From Spartinivicinus marinus (GTDB taxonomy: Bacteria > Pseudomonadota > Gammaproteobacteria > Pseudomonadales > Zooshikellaceae), in contig NZ_JAPJZK010000001.1 in the NCBI RefSeq assembly GCF_026309355.1, positions 2,996,501-3,060,500 on the forward strand: a stretch of 64,000 nt of DNA, read 5' to 3'. Position numbers and translations under genes: made by a program. The notes beneath the pieces were generated by a model. It was given only the letters and a program-made list of their open reading frames with translations. It was not told the origin of the DNA and did not search any database. Positions 62,701-64,000 of this stretch are shown here, in pieces. Each line of letters opens with the position of its first letter. Position 1 is the stretch's first letter.

Positions 62701-63375
62701 TTAAATGTAGCCTAACTCAGCCAGTGATACGACTTTGTTGTCCCCAATAACCAAGTGGTCAATGACACTTACTTCGATCAGCTCCAGTGCTTCTTTTAAG
62801 CTGGTAGTAATGTCAACATCTGCTTGGCTGGGTTCAGCAGAACCGCTAGGGTGGTTATGAGCCAGGATGACATGCCTGGCCCCTGATTCTAGAGCTGCTT
62901 TTGCAACTTCCCGAGGGTAGATGGCTGCGCTGCTAATGGTACCAAAAAACAGCTCTTTAAACTCAATAACCTGGTTTTTGCTATTGAGCATTAGAGCGCC
63001 AAAGACCTCTCGTTGATAGGATTGTAAACAGGCCTTGATAAAATTTTTGGCAGTATCACTGCTGTTGAGTAAGGGCTTTTGACTCATCGAATGCCAGAAG
63101 TAGCGCCGGGCCATTTCTAATACAGCTTGTAGTTGGGCATATTTTGCTACCCCCATTCCTTTGATAGAGCAAAACTGACCCTGGTTGGCTTCCAGCAATG
63201 GATTAAGGCCGCCAAACTGAGTAATCATTTCTCTGGCTAAGTCAACTGCTGACTTTCCGGGTATTCCTGTGCGTAAAAATATGGCTAGCAGCTCAGCATC
63301 GGATAAATGCTTAGGGCCGTGTTTGAGTAGTTTTTCCCGAGGTTGCTCAGACTTATCCCAGTCAGTAATGGCCAT
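62701..63375 (-). CDS. radC: RadC (JAB/MPN-type) family protein
   Basis: 224 residues. HhH-like N-terminal part (KHLSDAELLAIFLRTGIPGK, IKGMGVAKYAQLQ) and the JAMM metal motif HVILAHNHPSGSAEPSQAD near the C terminus, with catalytic Glu in EFKELFFGT. Deubiquitinase-like fold of uncertain role in repair. Upstream of rpmB on the same strand, divergent from coaBC; a standard gammaproteobacterial arrangement. Confidence 0.95.
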   Translation of the reverse strand: MAITDWDKSEQPREKLLKHGPKHLSDAELLAIFLRTGIPGKSAVDLAREMITQFGGLNPLLEANQGQFCSIKGMGVAKYAQLQAVLEMARRYFWHSMSQKPLLNSSDTAKNFIKACLQSYQREVFGALMLNSKNQVIEFKELFFGTISSAAIYPREVAKAALESGARHVILAHNHPSGSAEPSQADVDITTSLKEALELIEVSVIDHLVIGDNKVVSLAELGYI

Positions 63376-63485
63376 AATTAAACACTGCTCCTTGTTACGA
63401 CTTACTTCGAAAAAACTGGCAACAATGGTATCTTAAGCCAACTTTAAAAGACGGCAGATAATCACAAGCTGAACACATTTTACCC

Positions 63486-64000
63486 ATGACATTAGCAACC
63501 CTAAGCAACAAACGCATTATTGTTGGTATCGCTGGCGGCATAGCCGCTTACAAAACTGCTGAATTGGTCCGGCGTCTCAAAGAGCAGGGAGCTGAAGTCA
63601 GAGTGGTGATGACGAAGGCTGCTCAGTCTTTTATTACTCCTTTGACGCTGCAGGCAGTCTCTGCCAATCCAGTCCATGTAGATTTGCTTGACCCAGCAGC
63701 TGAGGCAGCGATGGGGCATATTGAATTGGCCCGTTGGGCTGACTTAATTTTAATTGCCCCAGCTACTGCTGATGTGATGGCTAAGCTCGCGGTTGGGCAG
63801 GGGAATGACCTGCTAACGACTTTATGCCTGGCTACTGAAGCACCCATTTGTCTGGCTCCAGCAATGAATCAAGCCATGTGGAGGGATGCCAGTACTCAGC
63901 ATAATGTCACCGTGTTGCATGAGCGTGGTATGCAGTGCTTTGGTCCTGCTGATGGTGAGCAGGCCTGTGGTGATGTTGGTCCAGGCCGGATGTTAGAGCC
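63486..64000 (+). CDS. coaBC: CoaBC (Dfp), 5' part, runs off the window
   Basis: 171 codons visible from ATG 63486. The flavoprotein CoaC half: [40 protein letters not shown], the catalytic His in [20 protein letters not shown], and [10 protein letters not shown]. It decarboxylates phosphopantothenoylcysteine; the CoaB half lies beyond the right edge. Divergent from radC, as usual. Confidence 0.96.
   Translation, partial: MTLATLSNKRIIVGIAGGIAAYKTAELVRRLKEQGAEVRVVMTKAAQSFITPLTLQAVSANPVHVDLLDPAAEAAMGHIELARWADLILIAPATADVMAKLAVGQGNDLLTTLCLATEAPICLAPAMNQAMWRDASTQHNVTVLHERGMQCFGPADGEQACGDVGPGRMLE

Overview
The window is about 64 kb of AT-rich (visibly near 40% GC) chromosome from a gammaproteobacterium. 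It carries asmA-mutY-yggX, coaD next to a YfhL-type ferredoxin and mutM, oxyR-recG, rpmB-rpmG-radC-coaBC, and a histidine-box desaturase. These gene pairs, and the coniferyl aldehyde dehydrogenase / Tat protein / GMC oxidoreductase trio, recall Pseudomonas and marine Oceanospirillales. A Zooshikella/Spartinivicinus-like organism is my guess from gene content, not from a database search.

Layout. 1-7.3 kb: small metabolic and hypothetical genes (DUF6933 end, HEAT-like protein, monofunctional proline dehydrogenase, two GNAT acetyltransferases including rimJ, a YvbH-like PH protein, an SPFH protein with a zinc ribbon, a SPOR lipoprotein). 7.4-12.6 kb: LhgO-like oxidase, asmA-mutY-yggX, tRNA-Phe and tRNA-Leu(CAG). 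12.5-24.7 kb: an accessory region. A genomic island is inserted in the 3' end of tRNA-Leu and bounded by a 77-bp direct repeat (12523-12599 and 17709-17785). It holds an IS3 copy, a truncated deaminase-type toxin with a probable immunity gene, an 8-stranded outer-membrane barrel gene and a tyrosine integrase. Next to it lie two further barrel genes, each facing a truncated copy of the same integrase. Between them are a PIN-domain toxin-antitoxin pair, a PAAR-protein remnant, a second IS3, IS1 and IS3 remnants, and an IS4-like element with a 5-bp target duplication. 24.7-31.5 kb: membrane and secreted proteins, recG, oxyR and an SDR protein. 31.7-33.7 kb: an rtcB-prfH RNA-repair/ribosome-rescue pair preceded by a 20-codon ORF with a strong Shine-Dalgarno. 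33.8-49.4 kb: HlyD-like protein, glutaredoxin-like protein, sbcCD, an SGNH lipase, a class III cyclase, a PEP-CTERM protein, TauE, HAD and Ppx/GppA-like proteins and a TetR regulator. 49.6-64 kb: aldehyde dehydrogenase/GMC locus, coaD, ferredoxin, mutM, an orphan hydantoinase A subunit, desaturase, trhP, rpmG/rpmB, radC and the start of coaBC.

The most unusual structure is the threefold occurrence of a barrel gene convergent with the integrase. Signal peptide, strands, leader and terminator are conserved while surface loops 1-3 diverge. This suggests a family of small tRNA-Leu-targeting integrative elements with a diversifying surface protein as constant cargo. The deaminase/immunity pair would be additional, variable cargo. 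Second in interest is rtcB-prfH with its small leader ORF and possible structured leader RNA.

All functional calls rest on motifs and family resemblance read by eye; no search or folding program was run.
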